Assembly: GCA_027859205.1 (NCBI GenBank)
Contig: JAQIBH010000068.1
Location: 1 to 33,527 of the forward strand
From: Bacteroidales bacterium
Lineage (GTDB): Bacteria; Bacteroidota; Bacteroidia; Bacteroidales; UBA12077
Length of the DNA stretch: 33,527 nt
Direction: 5' to 3'
The notes beneath the pieces are model-generated. The model was not told where the DNA came from and ran no database searches. It saw nothing but the letters and a program-made list of their open reading frames with translations. Both the position numbers and the translations under genes were made by a program. Below, one piece after another: positions 17,604 through 28,900 of this stretch (the stretch's first letter is position 1; every line of letters starts with the position of its first letter).

Positions 17604-19223
17604 ATGTCAACTCCCGAATTTAATTATCAAGAACCGTTTCCTTTGGGGAAAGATGAGTCAGAATATTATTTATTAACCAAAGATCACGTTTCCGTTTCTC
17701 AATTTGAAGGAGAAACAATAGTAAAAGTTGAGCCGGAAGGACTTACCAAACTTGCAAATGCTGCATTTAGAGACACTTCGTTTATGTTGCGAACCGAGCA
17801 CTTGGAACAAGTCGCCTCAATTTTAAAAGATCCAGAAGCCAGCGATAACGACAAATATGTTGCTCTCGCAATGCTTAGAAATGCAGAAGTTTCTGCAAAA
17901 GGGAAACTTCCTTTTTGTCAGGATACAGGAACAGCAACAATTGTAGCAAAAAAAGGACAAAAAGTATGGACTGGTGGAGGGGATGAAAAGGCACTTTCTC
18001 TGGGAGTATATAAAACATATCAAGAAGAAAATTTGCGATATTCTCAAACTATACCTTTGGATATGTATACAGAGAAAAACTCTAAAACAAACTTGCCTGC
18101 TCAAATAGATTTACATGCTTCCGATGGAGATGAATATAAATTTCTATGTGTTGCAAAAGGGGGTGGTTCTGCAAATAAAACAGCACTTTATCAGCAAACA
18201 AAAGCATTATTAAATCCTGAAAAATTAGAGGCCTTTCTTATTGAGAAATTGAAATCGCTCGGAACTGCTGCTTGTCCACCCTATCATGTTGCTTTTGTGG
18301 TTGGAGGAACATCTGCAGAAACAACATTAAAAACAGTTAAAATGGCATCCGCTAAATATTATGACAATCTTCCTACAAAAGGGAACGACGGTGGTCAGGC
18401 ATTTAGAGATGTTGAATTAGAAAAGGAAATATTAAATGCTGCTTATAAGTTAGGAATTGGAGCACAGTTTGGAGGGAAGCATTTTACTTTAGATATTCGA
18501 ATAATTAGATTACCCAGACATGGAGCTTCGTGTCCTGTAGGAATGGGAGTTTCTTGTTCTGCCGATCGAAATATTAAAGCAAAGATCAATAAAGATGGTA
18601 TTTGGATTGAGAAGATGGAAGAAAACCCGGGACGATTTATTCCTGAAGAACTAAGGAATTCTAATGAAGGAGGAGCAGTTACTGTCGACTTAAATCAACC
18701 AATGAAAAATATTTTGGAAGAATTGACGAAGCATTCTGTTGGTACACGTTTATCTCTTAATGGTACAATCATAGTTGGTCGTGATATAGCACATGCTAAG
18801 TTAAAAGAACGTATTGAAACAGGTGAAGGATTGCCTCAATATATTAAAGATCATGCAATATATTATGCAGGTCCGGCTAAAACACCTGAGGGAATGCCTT
18901 CTGGTTCATTTGGACCAACAACAGCTGGTCGAATGGATTCTTATGTAGATCTATTCCAAAGTAAAGGTGGAAGCATGATTATGATTGCTAAGGGTAATAG
19001 AAGTCTGGCTGTTACCGAGGCATGTAAGAAATACGGAGGTTTTTATTTAGGTAGTATTGGTGGTCCTGCAGCCTTGCTAGCTCAAGAAAATATTACAAAA
19101 GTAGAACTACTTGAGTATCCTGAGTTAGGAATGGAAGCTATTTATAGAATTGAAGTAAAAGATTTTCCAGCATTTATTCTTATTGATGATAAAGGGAATG
19201 ATTTTTATAGTATGTCCTGTTAA
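17604..19223 (+). CDS. Class I (iron-sulfur) fumarate hydratase
   Basis: '[24 protein letters not shown]', '[12 protein letters not shown]', '[40 protein letters not shown]', '[10 protein letters not shown]'. Confidence 0.95.
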   Translation: MSTPEFNYQEPFPLGKDESEYYLLTKDHVSVSQFEGETIVKVEPEGLTKLANAAFRDTSFMLRTEHLEQVASILKDPEASDNDKYVALAMLRNAEVSAKGKLPFCQDTGTATIVAKKGQKVWTGGGDEKALSLGVYKTYQEENLRYSQTIPLDMYTEKNSKTNLPAQIDLHASDGDEYKFLCVAKGGGSANKTALYQQTKALLNPEKLEAFLIEKLKSLGTAACPPYHVAFVVGGTSAETTLKTVKMASAKYYDNLPTKGNDGGQAFRDVELEKEILNAAYKLGIGAQFGGKHFTLDIRIIRLPRHGASCPVGMGVSCSADRNIKAKINKDGIWIEKMEENPGRFIPEELRNSNEGGAVTVDLNQPMKNILEELTKHSVGTRLSLNGTIIVGRDIAHAKLKERIETGEGLPQYIKDHAIYYAGPAKTPEGMPSGSFGPTTAGRMDSYVDLFQSKGGSMIMIAKGNRSLAVTEACKKYGGFYLGSIGGPAALLAQENITKVELLEYPELGMEAIYRIEVKDFPAFILIDDKGNDFYSMSC

Positions 19224-19260
19224 TAGCTGAGATTAAAAAATGTATAAATTGATGACTAAA

Positions 19261-19293
19261 TTAGCCTTGCAGATTTTCTGTAAGGCTAATTTA
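19261..19293 (+). terminator. Strong hairpin terminator downstream of fumarase
   Basis: TTAGCCTTGCAGA (19261-19273), loop TTT, TCTGTAAGGCTAA (19277-19289); 13-bp stem with one G-U, then TTTA. Confidence 0.8.
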
Positions 19294-19423
19294 TTATATT
19301 ATTAGGATTGAGCTTATAAGATGTTTGTATGATAGTTTAGTCCCGAAGTTTTTATTTCAATAACGCGCTAAGCGCCAGAGTAAATAATTCAATTATCATA
19401 TTATTTTTAATTCAAAACTAGAG

Positions 19424-19431
19424 TACATTTG
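19424..19431 (+). promoter_or_regulatory. Candidate -7 box upstream of the TetM-family GTPase gene
   Basis: TACATTTG matches TAnnTTTG, 21 nt before the start; no clear -33 TTTG. Confidence 0.4.
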
Positions 19432-19452
19432 TAGCATTATTAATTCTTATAA

Positions 19453-21432
19453 ATGAATCCAAACATTCGAAATATTGGTATTCTTGCACATGTTGATGCA
19501 GGTAAAACGACCATAACAGAGAATTTTCTTTTTTTAAGTGGAGCAACAAAGCAACTTGGCCGTGTTGATGCAGGAACTACACAAACAGATTTTTTAGACG
19601 TAGAGCGAGAACGTGGTATTTCTGTTCGATCATCAATTACTACTTTTGTTTGGGAAGAAACAAAAATTAATTTAATTGATACTCCCGGGCATGTTGATTT
19701 TTCAGCAGATGTAGAACGTATTTTGAGAGTCTTGGATTGTGCCATTTTGGTCATTTCCGCAGTTGAAGGAGTACAAGCTCATACTGAAACTTTATGGAAT
19801 GCCTTGCTAAACTTAAATATCCCCACAATTATTTTTATCAATAAAATTGATAGAGTTGGATCTGATGTTGATTTGGTCGTAAAAGAAATAAAAAAGGAGT
19901 TAGCCGATAAATTGGCTGTTATTTATAATGTTTCAAGAGAAGCGTCAAGTGACGTGCGAATTGAATCTATTTGGAATGAAACTAATATTAATGATTCAAT
20001 TCTTGAAGCAATTGCTAATACTGATGAGGTTATTCTTGAGAAATATTTGGATGAGGAAAAACTAACATTTCTAGAGCTAGATAATTCATTCGTAAAGGCT
20101 GTACATAACTGTAATTTATTCCCCGTTTTAATGGGCTCAGGAAAAAACACACTTGGGATTAAAGAACTTTTAAATGCTAGCTTACATTATTTCCCAGCAC
20201 CAAAAGCAAATACAACAGGAGCCTTGTCGGCCTTTGTGTTTAAACTTACTCACGATAAAACTATGGGGGCAATTGCTCATGTTAAAATTTACTGTGGAGT
20301 AATTAAAAATCGTGAAGTTATTAAAAATGCAAGCCAAAATATTGAAGAAAAAATAACACAAGTACGAAAGTTAATTTCCAATAAATTTGAAGATATAAGT
20401 GAAGCAAAAGCAGGTGATATTGTTGGAATATGGGGTTTAAAAAATACAAGAGTGGGAGATGTGTTGGGCGAATTTACAAAAGTATTACCAGATGAAGTTA
20501 GTTTAAGAACACCTTTACTTACAGTTCAAGTAAAACCTGCCCGTCCGGCAGGCGGGGCTGAAAATGACAAAGATTATCCAGCATTAGCTGTGGCCTTACA
20601 AATTCTTTCTAAAGAAGATCCGAGTTTGGATTTTGAGTGGTTACGTGAAGATAAAGAGTTACATGTTAAAATAATGGGATGGATTCAAATAGAAGTGTTA
20701 GAAAGAATTCTTGAAAATCGATTTAATATAAAAGCAAAATTCGATGACCCAACAGTAATTTATAAAGAAACTCCTGCAAAAAAAGGTGAAGGATTTGTAC
20801 AATATTGGATGCCGAAACCCTGTTGGGCTATTATGAAATTTATTATTGAACCTGGCGAACGAGGAAGTGGAGTCGTTTATGAATCGAAAATAAGTGTTGA
20901 TGATGTTCAAAGAAAATACCAAAACGAAGTCGAGCGTACAATTCCAAAAGCATTAAAACAAGGAATAAAAGGATGGGAAGTTACTGATTTAAAAATTACT
21001 TTAATTGAAGGTGAAGATCATCAAGTACATTCAAACCCAGGCGATTTTATTGTAGCAACTCCAATGGGAATAATGAATGGCTTGGTAAAAGCCGGTACAA
21101 CCTTATTAGAACCATTAATATCATTTAAAATATCTGCCATTGAAGATTTGTTGGGAGCAATTACAAGTGATATTACACAAATGCGAGGCAGCTTCGATAG
21201 TCCTGAAATGGGAAATGAAAAGTTTATATTAACAGGAATTTTGCCCGTTGCAACTTCACTGGACTTTCCTGTTCGATTAAGTTCTCGTTCAGGTGGTAAA
21301 GCTAAAATATCAACTAAATTTCATGGTTATCAGGAATGCACTGATGAATTAGGTCAAAAAAGAGAATACAAAGGTATTAGTCCACTGGATACTTCAAAAT
21401 GGATTTTAAAAGCAAGAAAAGCTTTGCAGTAG
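19453..21432 (+). CDS. TetM/TetO/TetQ-family ribosomal protection GTPase (EF-G paralogue)
   Basis: 'NIGILAHVDAGKTTITENFLFLSGA', 'ERERGISVRSS', 'IDTPGHVDFSADVERILRVLD', 'FINKIDR', EF-G-like domains 2-5. Whether it confers resistance cannot be judged. Confidence 0.88.
   Translation: MNPNIRNIGILAHVDAGKTTITENFLFLSGATKQLGRVDAGTTQTDFLDVERERGISVRSSITTFVWEETKINLIDTPGHVDFSADVERILRVLDCAILVISAVEGVQAHTETLWNALLNLNIPTIIFINKIDRVGSDVDLVVKEIKKELADKLAVIYNVSREASSDVRIESIWNETNINDSILEAIANTDEVILEKYLDEEKLTFLELDNSFVKAVHNCNLFPVLMGSGKNTLGIKELLNASLHYFPAPKANTTGALSAFVFKLTHDKTMGAIAHVKIYCGVIKNREVIKNASQNIEEKITQVRKLISNKFEDISEAKAGDIVGIWGLKNTRVGDVLGEFTKVLPDEVSLRTPLLTVQVKPARPAGGAENDKDYPALAVALQILSKEDPSLDFEWLREDKELHVKIMGWIQIEVLERILENRFNIKAKFDDPTVIYKETPAKKGEGFVQYWMPKPCWAIMKFIIEPGERGSGVVYESKISVDDVQRKYQNEVERTIPKALKQGIKGWEVTDLKITLIEGEDHQVHSNPGDFIVATPMGIMNGLVKAGTTLLEPLISFKISAIEDLLGAITSDITQMRGSFDSPEMGNEKFILTGILPVATSLDFPVRLSSRSGGKAKISTKFHGYQECTDELGQKREYKGISPLDTSKWILKARKALQ
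20536..20556 (+). repeat. GC-rich palindromic repeat in frame within the TetM-family gene
   Basis: CCTGCCCGTCCGGCAGGCGGG in an AT-rich gene; CCTGCC (20536-20541)/GGCAGG (20547-20552) stem; adds codons for PARPAGG. Confidence 0.65.
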
Positions 21433-21470
21433 AAAAATCCGTCTAGCAGTTCAAAACCGCTAGACGGATT
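21433..21470 (-). terminator. Strong inverted repeat between convergent genes; minus-strand terminator for sppA
   Basis: AATCCGTCTAGC (21436-21447)/GCTAGACGGATT (21459-21470), perfect 12 bp; on the minus strand the stem runs into GGATTTTTCT. Confidence 0.75.
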
Positions 21471-21514
21471 ATAAGATATTCTCTTATTTTAAAAATATTT
21501 ACACAAAATTTCAA

Positions 21515-23281
21515 TTAATAAATTTCTACTTCATAAGGAATTCTTGCTTGTATTCCGTCTTGGGCTGTTATATTTCTTAATGTTTTATAATACTTATATT
21601 CAGTACCAAGCTCTTGTTTTAATATTGATGCTTTAACATTTCCCTGAAAATCTTCTAGCAATTGCTCAAGTGGTTCTTTTAATTTAGGTAAATTAACTAT
21701 TCTGTAATTTTCAATATTGGCTTCTTCAGCAGCTAATTTAATAGCTTCATCTAGTCCGCCAAAACCATCAATTAAACCAATATCAAGAGCATTAGTGCCA
21801 CTCCAAACTCGTCCTTGTCCTATATCATCAACTTCTTTTATTGTCATGTTTCTACCATCAGCAACATGTTTTGTAAAAGTCTTATAAATTTCTTCAACAC
21901 TACCCTGAATAACTTCACGCTCTTGTGCGGTTAATCGTCTACTAAAAGATCCAATATCTGAAAACTTGTTTGTTTTGGCAACATCAACATGTATTCCTAA
22001 TTTTTTATTTAAAAGCTCTTTCCCATTAAATAATAAACCAAAAACACCAATTGAACCGGTTATAGTATTTGGGCTTGCAATAATTTTTTGTGCTGGAGCA
22101 ACAATATAATATCCACCAGATGCAGCCACATCACCTAACGAGGCAATAACTGGTTTAACTTCTTGAGCAAGCTTAACCTCTCGCCAAATAATTTCGGATG
22201 CTAGAGCGCTTCCTCCTCCTGAATTTACTCTGAAAACGATTGCTTTTATCGAAGAATCTTTTCTGGCTTTTCTAATGGCTTTTGATATTCGATCTGATCC
22301 GATTGTTCCTTCCGGACCTTCACCCATCATAACACTACCACTTGCATAAATTACAGCAATCTTATTTTTTTCGAATGATTTACGTTTTTTAATTGTTACA
22401 TGAGTATATCGTTCTAATGAAATAGCTTCAATTTTATCGTCATCTGATTTCCCGGTTAATTCTACTAATTCATCTAAAATTTCGTCTTTATATTTTAATC
22501 CGTCAATTAGACCATTATCAACTGCTGATTGAGCGTTATTTAAGATTAGATTATCAGCTAATTTATTTAATGTTTTTGTGCTGATTTGTCGTTCTTTTGA
22601 AATGCCGTCAAGAATTTGATTCCAAATAGAACCCATGTACATCATAACTTGTTCGCGGTTTTCTTCGCTCATTTTAGTATACATAAAGGGTTCAACAGCA
22701 CTTTTAAATTTACCGTGACGAATAATCTGTGGCTCGATACCCAGCTTTGCCATGGCTTCCTTAAAGAACATAATTTCAGAACGTAAACCAACAAATGTTA
22801 CTAATCCTTCGGGGTTAAGGTAGATTTTATCAGCAATACTTGCAAGATAATAAGTAGGTTGTGTATAAGAATCGGCGTAAGCTAAAATAAATTTGCCAGA
22901 TTCTTTGAAATTGATTAGTGCATTTCTAATTTCTCCAATGGTTGCTATTCCTGACGGAATAATTGTTAAATCAAGATAAATGCCCTCAATGTCCGAATCG
23001 TTTTTAGCTTTCTCTAAGTTTTTTAAAATATCATTCAAGCCTAATTGAATAATTGGTTTAAACGTTGAGAAATCAAAATTATCCATAGGATTATTGTTGC
23101 TTCTGTCCATAATTGGTTGACTTAATTGAACATGTAACACTGTTTGAGGTTTTATTTCTGCGACTTGATCTTGAGAGGAAACCATAGCTCCAACTCCACC
23201 TATTATGATAAATAATAATAAAATGCTACTCAATATAATTCCCAGCATTGTTGCTAATAAGTACTTAAAAAAACTTTTCAT
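21515..23281 (-). CDS. sppA: Signal peptide peptidase SppA, 67K type
   Basis: 'ILAYADSYTQPTYYLASIADKIYLNPEG', 'VFRVNSGGGSALASEIIWREV', 'VIASLGDVAASGGYYIVAPAQKIIASPNTITGSIGVFG'; N-terminal TM segment. Confidence 0.94.
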   Translation of the reverse strand: MKSFFKYLLATMLGIILSSILLLFIIIGGVGAMVSSQDQVAEIKPQTVLHVQLSQPIMDRSNNNPMDNFDFSTFKPIIQLGLNDILKNLEKAKNDSDIEGIYLDLTIIPSGIATIGEIRNALINFKESGKFILAYADSYTQPTYYLASIADKIYLNPEGLVTFVGLRSEIMFFKEAMAKLGIEPQIIRHGKFKSAVEPFMYTKMSEENREQVMMYMGSIWNQILDGISKERQISTKTLNKLADNLILNNAQSAVDNGLIDGLKYKDEILDELVELTGKSDDDKIEAISLERYTHVTIKKRKSFEKNKIAVIYASGSVMMGEGPEGTIGSDRISKAIRKARKDSSIKAIVFRVNSGGGSALASEIIWREVKLAQEVKPVIASLGDVAASGGYYIVAPAQKIIASPNTITGSIGVFGLLFNGKELLNKKLGIHVDVAKTNKFSDIGSFSRRLTAQEREVIQGSVEEIYKTFTKHVADGRNMTIKEVDDIGQGRVWSGTNALDIGLIDGFGGLDEAIKLAAEEANIENYRIVNLPKLKEPLEQLLEDFQGNVKASILKQELGTEYKYYKTLRNITAQDGIQARIPYEVEIY

Positions 23282-23409
23282 TATTTTATGTTTTAGTTAT
23301 TCCCTTTTTGATAAGGGATAAAATTATATTTTTAAAACTAATCTACAAACAATAAATTGATATATGATGTTTAAATTTGTACAAGATAAAATGGTTTAAT
23401 TTATAATTT

Positions 23410-23892
23410 ATGAATCGGGTATTTTTATTATTAGGCGGAAATTTGGATGATAGATATGGCTTAATACGTTCTGCAAAAGAAATCATTTCAAAAGAGATAG
23501 GAACAATTGTGCAAGAATCATCAATATACGAAACTGCACCTTGGGGTTTTAAGTCAGATCAAGATTTCTTGAATCAGGTAATTATTGTTACAACAAGCTT
23601 AACTCCAATTCAATTATTAAAAGAATGTCAGATTATTGAAGATAAATTTGGAAGAGTTAGGCAATTGGATCAATATGCTTCAAGAACAATGGATATTGAT
23701 ATTCTTTTTTTTAATGATGAAATAATAAATAATAATGATTTGATAATTCCTCACGAGAGTTTGCATCAAAGAAGATTTACTCTAGAACCCTTGGTTGAAT
23801 TAGCACCCGATTTTATTCATCCACAAATAAAAAAATCGCTTTCTGAAATCATGATGGAATGTACAGATGTAGCGGAAGTAAAAAAGCTTTAA
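23410..23892 (+). CDS. folK: 2-amino-4-hydroxy-6-hydroxymethyldihydropteridine diphosphokinase
   Basis: 'VFLLLGGNLDDR', 'YETAPWGFKSDQDFLNQVI', 'FGRVRQLDQYASRTMDIDILFFND', 'IPHESLHQRRFTLEPLVELAP'. Confidence 0.95.
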   Translation: MNRVFLLLGGNLDDRYGLIRSAKEIISKEIGTIVQESSIYETAPWGFKSDQDFLNQVIIVTTSLTPIQLLKECQIIEDKFGRVRQLDQYASRTMDIDILFFNDEIINNNDLIIPHESLHQRRFTLEPLVELAPDFIHPQIKKSLSEIMMECTDVAEVKKL

Positions 23893-23894
23893 TT

Positions 23895-24545
23895 TCACAT
23901 TTTGTTACCAAATGCTAAATCTCCGGCATCGCCAATTCCAGGCACAATATAAGCCTTAGATGTTAGTTCGTCATCAACATCACCAGCCCAAAAAGTAACA
24001 TTTTTCATGTTGATATGTTTTTTCACATAATTTATTCCCTGGTTACTCGAAATAATGGAAACTATGTGTGTATGCTCCGGAGTTCCTCTTTTAAGTAAAG
24101 CTTTGTAGGCAATTTCCATTGAGGCACCAGATGCTATCATTGGATCGGAAAGGATTAAAGTTTTACCCTCTATATTAGGACTAGAAATATGTTCAAGTTG
24201 AATTGCGAACGATCCGTCTTTATGATATTTTCTATGTGCAGAAATAAAAGCATTTTCTGCAGAGTCGAAATAATTTAGAATTCCATAATGAAAAGGTAAT
24301 CCTGCACGAAGAATTGTAGCATTAACAATATTAGTTGTTAAAACATTCATTTTGGAAATACCTAAAGGAGTAGTTATCTTTTTTTCTTTATAATTGAGGT
24401 GTTTGCTTATTTCGTAAGCAAAAATTTCGCCAATTCGTTCCATGTTTCTTCTGAAACGCAAACTGTCTTTTTGAATATCTATATCGCGCAACTCCGATAT
24501 AAACTGGGTAATTAAGGAGTTTTCTTGAGCAAGAATATGTACCAT
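23895..24545 (-). CDS. upp: Uracil phosphoribosyltransferase
   Basis: 'ATILRAGLPFHYGILNYFDSAENAFISAHRKY', 'TLILSDPMIASGASMEIAYKALLKRG', 'YIVPGIGDAGDLAFG'. Confidence 0.92.
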   Translation of the reverse strand: MVHILAQENSLITQFISELRDIDIQKDSLRFRRNMERIGEIFAYEISKHLNYKEKKITTPLGISKMNVLTTNIVNATILRAGLPFHYGILNYFDSAENAFISAHRKYHKDGSFAIQLEHISSPNIEGKTLILSDPMIASGASMEIAYKALLKRGTPEHTHIVSIISSNQGINYVKKHINMKNVTFWAGDVDDELTSKAYIVPGIGDAGDLAFGNKM

Positions 24546-24659
24546 GTTAATTAATTTTAATTAGCATTTTTAAACCTTTACACATATGAAATAATGCTTT
24601 GCGTTCAAAGTTAGTTTTTTTAATAATTAGAGCAATGAAATATTGCATTCTTAATTGCG

Positions 24660-25355
24660 CTAAAACTTTCCATCATCGGCATAACTATAATATTTAATAT
24701 CTGCAATAATAATATGATCAAGAACTTGTATATCTAATAATTCAGCTCCTTTTTTTAGTTTTTCAGTAATGCTATCATCGGCAGTACTTGGATTTATGTT
24801 TCCTGAAGGATGATTATGACATAAAATTATTGATGAGGCTAATTTCTCAATTGATTGTTTTAAAATTATTTTAATATCGATTACTGTACCTGAAATTCCA
24901 CCCTGGCTTATTTTAAATTTTTCTATTATTCTGTTTGATCTATTCAATAATAAAATCCAGAATTCCTCGTGAGGAAGATCTCCAAGTATTGGCTGAAATA
25001 GCTCAAAAATATCTTTGCTTTGTGTGATTTTCTTTTTGATAATTATTTCAGAACCTTTTCTTCTGCGACCTAATTCAAGAGCTGCAAGTATTGTTATTGC
25101 TTTGGCTTCTCCAATACCTTTTAGTTTGGTTAAATCGGGAATATTTAGTTTGCCTAATTCGTTTAAGTTATTATTGGCTGATTTAAGAACTTTCTTAGAT
25201 AATTCCACTGCAGATTCATTTCTCGAACCCGACCCAATTAAAAGGGCGATAATTTCTGCATCACTTAAAGTTTGAACGCCTTTTTTTAGAAGTTTTTCTC
25301 GTGGACGATCTTCAACGGCCCAGTCTTTAATAGTTAGGGTAGAATAGTTTTCCAT
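24660..25355 (-). CDS. radC: RadC family JAB/MPN domain protein
   Basis: 'DRPREKLLKKGVQTLSDAEIIALLIGSGSRNESAVELSKKVL', HhH-like 'LKGIGEAKAITILAALELGRR', 'ILCHNHPSGNINPSTADDSITEKLKKGAELLDIQVLDHIIIAD'. Confidence 0.95.
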   Translation of the reverse strand: MENYSTLTIKDWAVEDRPREKLLKKGVQTLSDAEIIALLIGSGSRNESAVELSKKVLKSANNNLNELGKLNIPDLTKLKGIGEAKAITILAALELGRRRKGSEIIIKKKITQSKDIFELFQPILGDLPHEEFWILLLNRSNRIIEKFKISQGGISGTVIDIKIILKQSIEKLASSIILCHNHPSGNINPSTADDSITEKLKKGAELLDIQVLDHIIIADIKYYSYADDGKF

Positions 25356-25493
25356 TATTAAATAAAACTTTTAAAATGATAATTTGCTTTAAGTTAATAA
25401 ATAAATATCAAAACAATAAACGAAAAGGAAAAACAATGGTTAAGTTTTTGAAAAAATGAGGATCTAATAAATTTGATTTTGTATATAATAACA

Positions 25494-25519
25494 AAGGCAT
25501 GGAGTGTTTTCCATGCCTT
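25494..25519 (-). terminator. Hairpin downstream of trxA, candidate terminator
   Basis: AAGGCATGGA (25494-25503)/TCCATGCCTT (25510-25519), perfect 10-bp stem, 6-nt loop. Confidence 0.7.
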
Positions 25520-25545
25520 GACGTTATATAATTTAAATTTGTTTT

Positions 25546-25863
25546 TTATAAAAGCGGCTTAAGTTTTGCCTCAAGATTACTTTTTGGAACTGCTCCAACT
25601 TGTTTATCAACAATTTCTCCATTTTTAAAGAATAATATTGTTGGAATATTTCTGATTCCAAATTTTGATGCTACGCCCGGACTACTGTCAACATCAACTT
25701 TTGCACACAATGCCTGATCTTTATAATCATCTGATAATTCTTCAACAATTGGTCCAATCATTCTACAAGGTCCACACCATTCAGCCCAAAAATCAACTAT
25801 TACTGGCTTGTCTGATTTTAATACTATTTCATCAAAATTTGAATCGTTTACTTCTACTGTCAT
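25546..25863 (-). CDS. trxA: Thioredoxin
   Basis: 'VIVDFWAEWCGPCRMIGPIVEELSDDY...KFGIRNIPTILFFKNGEIVDKQVGAVPK'. Confidence 0.96.
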   Translation of the reverse strand: MTVEVNDSNFDEIVLKSDKPVIVDFWAEWCGPCRMIGPIVEELSDDYKDQALCAKVDVDSSPGVASKFGIRNIPTILFFKNGEIVDKQVGAVPKSNLEAKLKPLL

Positions 25864-25913
25864 AATTTTATAGTTTTATTTTTTAATCAGTTTATACATT
25901 TTAAATAAGGATA

Positions 25914-25921
25914 CAAATTTA
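25914..25921 (-). promoter_or_regulatory. Candidate -7 box upstream of trxA
   Basis: Minus strand reads TAAATTTG (TAnnTTTG), about 50 nt from the trxA start; no clear -33 element. Confidence 0.35.
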
Positions 25922-25933
25922 AATATAAAATGT

Positions 25934-28900
25934 TTAATTTATAGAATATTGTATCTCTGTTTTTTTATTTAGGAATTCAATTAGTTCATTAGTTACATCA
26001 ATACGTTCTGTTCTCGAGAATAGCTCAACGCCAATATTCTCTTCAGTATCTATGATTTTGAACTTTAAATTTACTTTTCCTTTTTTTGCTAAGGCGTGTT
26101 TTTTGATTTCATCAATTAAATTCTGATTTATTGTTTTTAAAGGGATTGTTAATTGCAAGTTCTCGACCATCTCTTCGCGAACCTGACTAAGCATCGTTAT
26201 GGTTTTAATCTTAAATTCTAATTCTGCAACATTATAAGGTCTTGGTTGTACTTTGCCTTTTAACATTAAAGGATAATCCAAGTAGCAATATTTTCTAAAA
26301 TTTTCATAATCTTTTCCAAAAAGGGCTAGTTGGTATGAATCAGTATAATCCTGAATAGTTAAAAAGCCAAAAGGTTTTCCTGTTTTTGTCATTGAATGTC
26401 GAACACCAATAACAATACCTGCTACCGTTATATCTCTCCCTTGTAAATTTGAAATGTCATCGAATTCTCCAAAGGTTGCGTTGCAAAAATTATCGATTTC
26501 TAATTTAAAATCATCAAGTGGATGAGCCGATAAATAGATTCCTATAAGTTCCTTTTCTTTATTTAGTTTTTCTAGCTTTTGCCAGTTATTTGCTTCCGGG
26601 ATTGCAGGCTTTGCAATTTCTATTGTGTCATCTCCACCAAATAAAGATTGCTGATTGCTATTTTGATCATTTTGGAATTTTGTTCCATAACGAAGGAGGT
26701 TTTCTATAAATGTTTGATCTTTGTTGTCAACTGTAAAATATTGGCCGCGTTTAATGTTGTCAATATTGTCAAATGCTCCTGCTGTAGCAAGGGCTTCAAG
26801 CGTTTTTTTTGTTACCTGACTTAAATTAACGCGTTCAACAAAATCGAAAGTATCTTTAAATGGACCGTTTGCTTCACGCTCTTCTATTATTTTTAATACA
26901 GCGGTTTCGCCAACTCCTTTAATCGCACCTAAACCAAAACGAACATCTCTATTTTTGTTCACATTAAATTTTAATTTACTTTCATTTATATCGGGTCCCA
27001 AAACAGACATACCCATACGACGGGTTTCGTCCATAAATAGAGTAATCTTTTTTATATCTGTAAAGTTTCTGCTTAAAACTGCGGCCATATATTCAGCTGG
27101 GAAATGTGCTTTTAAATAAGCCGTTTGATATGAGACTAATGCATAGCAAGTTGAGTGAGATTTATTAAAAGCATACTGGGCAAATGCTTCCCAATCGGTC
27201 CATATTTTTTGTACGATTTTTACATCGTGTCCATTATTTTTACAACCTTCAATGAATTTTTCCTTTAAGTCTTCCATAAGGTCTTTTTTCTTCTTACCCA
27301 TAGCTTTACGCAATGAGTCTGCTTGACCTTTGGTGAAATTGGCTAGTTTTTGGGAAAGTAACATCACCTGCTCTTGGTAAACGGTAATACCATATGTTTC
27401 TCGCAGGTACTCTTCCATCTCGGGAAGATCATAATTAATAGGTTCTTTACCATTTTTTCGATCTATAAAAGATGGAATATATTCCATTGGTCCAGGACGA
27501 TAAAGGGCATTCATGGCAATTAAATCATCGAAGCGGTTAGGTTTTAATCCGCGAAGATGCTTTTTCATTCCGGGTGACTCGAACTGGAATAAACCAGTTG
27601 TTTCTCCATTACTGTATAGCTCAAATGTTTTTTCATCATCTAATGGAATATTGGCAATATCTATTGTAGTTCCGAACGACTCTTGAACATTTTCAACTGC
27701 ATCTTTAATAATAGATAAAGTTTTAAGACCAAGAAAATCCATCTTAAGCATTCCTACTGACTCAACATGATTGCCATCAAATTGTGTAACATAAAGATCT
27801 GAATCTTTAGATGTACACACAGGAATGTGTTCATATAAATCATCACGCCCAATAATAATGCCACAGGCATGCAATCCAGTATGTCGAACGGAGCCTTCGA
27901 GTGTTTCAGCGTATTTTAATGTTTTGGATATAAGAGGATTGTCTGATTTCCTAGCTTCTTTGAGCTCAGGTGCTTCTTTAAATGCCTGTTTCAAAGAAAT
28001 ACCAGGTCTCTCGGGAACTAGCTTTGCAAGTCGATCGGCTTCACTTAAAGGTAGTTTCTCAACACGGGCAACATCTCTGATAGCCATTCTTGCAGCCATT
28101 GTTCCGAATGTAACAATTTGAGCAACTCGTTTAGCTCCATATTTGTTAACAACCCATTTTATAACTTTCTCACGACCATCTTCATCAAAATCAATATCGA
28201 TATCGGGCATTGAAATACGATCCGGATTTAGGAATCTCTCAAAAAGAAGATTGTATTTAAGCGGATCAATATCTGTAATAGCATTACAATAAGCAACTAC
28301 AGAACCAGCAGCTGATCCTCGGCCTGGTCCAACGGCAACTCTCATTTCACGAGCAGCATTCAGAAAATCTTGCACAATAAGAAAATAACCAGGGAATCCC
28401 ATTTTTTTAATTACTGAAAGCTCGAAATCAATTCTTTCTCTTATTTCATCAGTAATCTCATCGTATCTTTTATTTGCACCTTCGTATGTCAAATGTCGTA
28501 AATAATCATCTTCATTTTCGAAACCTTCTGGCAATTCGAATTCCGGCATTACCGGTTCACGATTTAAATCATAATCTTCAACTTTTTCTACAATCTCATT
28601 TGTGTTTTCTATAGCTTCAGGAATATCTTGAAATAAGTTATTCATTTCTTCCTGAGTCTTGAAATATTCCTGTTTTGTATATGTCATACGATTAGGATCA
28701 TCAAGATCTTTACCCGTATTTAAACAAATTAAACGATCGTGTGCGTCAGCATCTTCCGCATTAACAAAGTGAACATCATTTGATGCGATTAATTTTATAT
28801 CGAGCTTTTTAGAGATTTTTACAAGTACTTCGTTTACTTTTACTTGATGCTCGTATACATCTTCGTCCTTTTTAGGATCACCCGACTTGTGACGCTGTAG

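Noticed and set aside
17823-18104. Minus-strand 93-aa Cys/Phe-rich ORF inside fumarase
   Set aside because: Antisense shadow of conserved fumarase sequence.
23300-23325. Imperfect hairpin 'tccctttttgataaggga' upstream of sppA
   Set aside because: Only a 6-bp stem, located upstream of both divergent genes; too weak to call a regulatory site.
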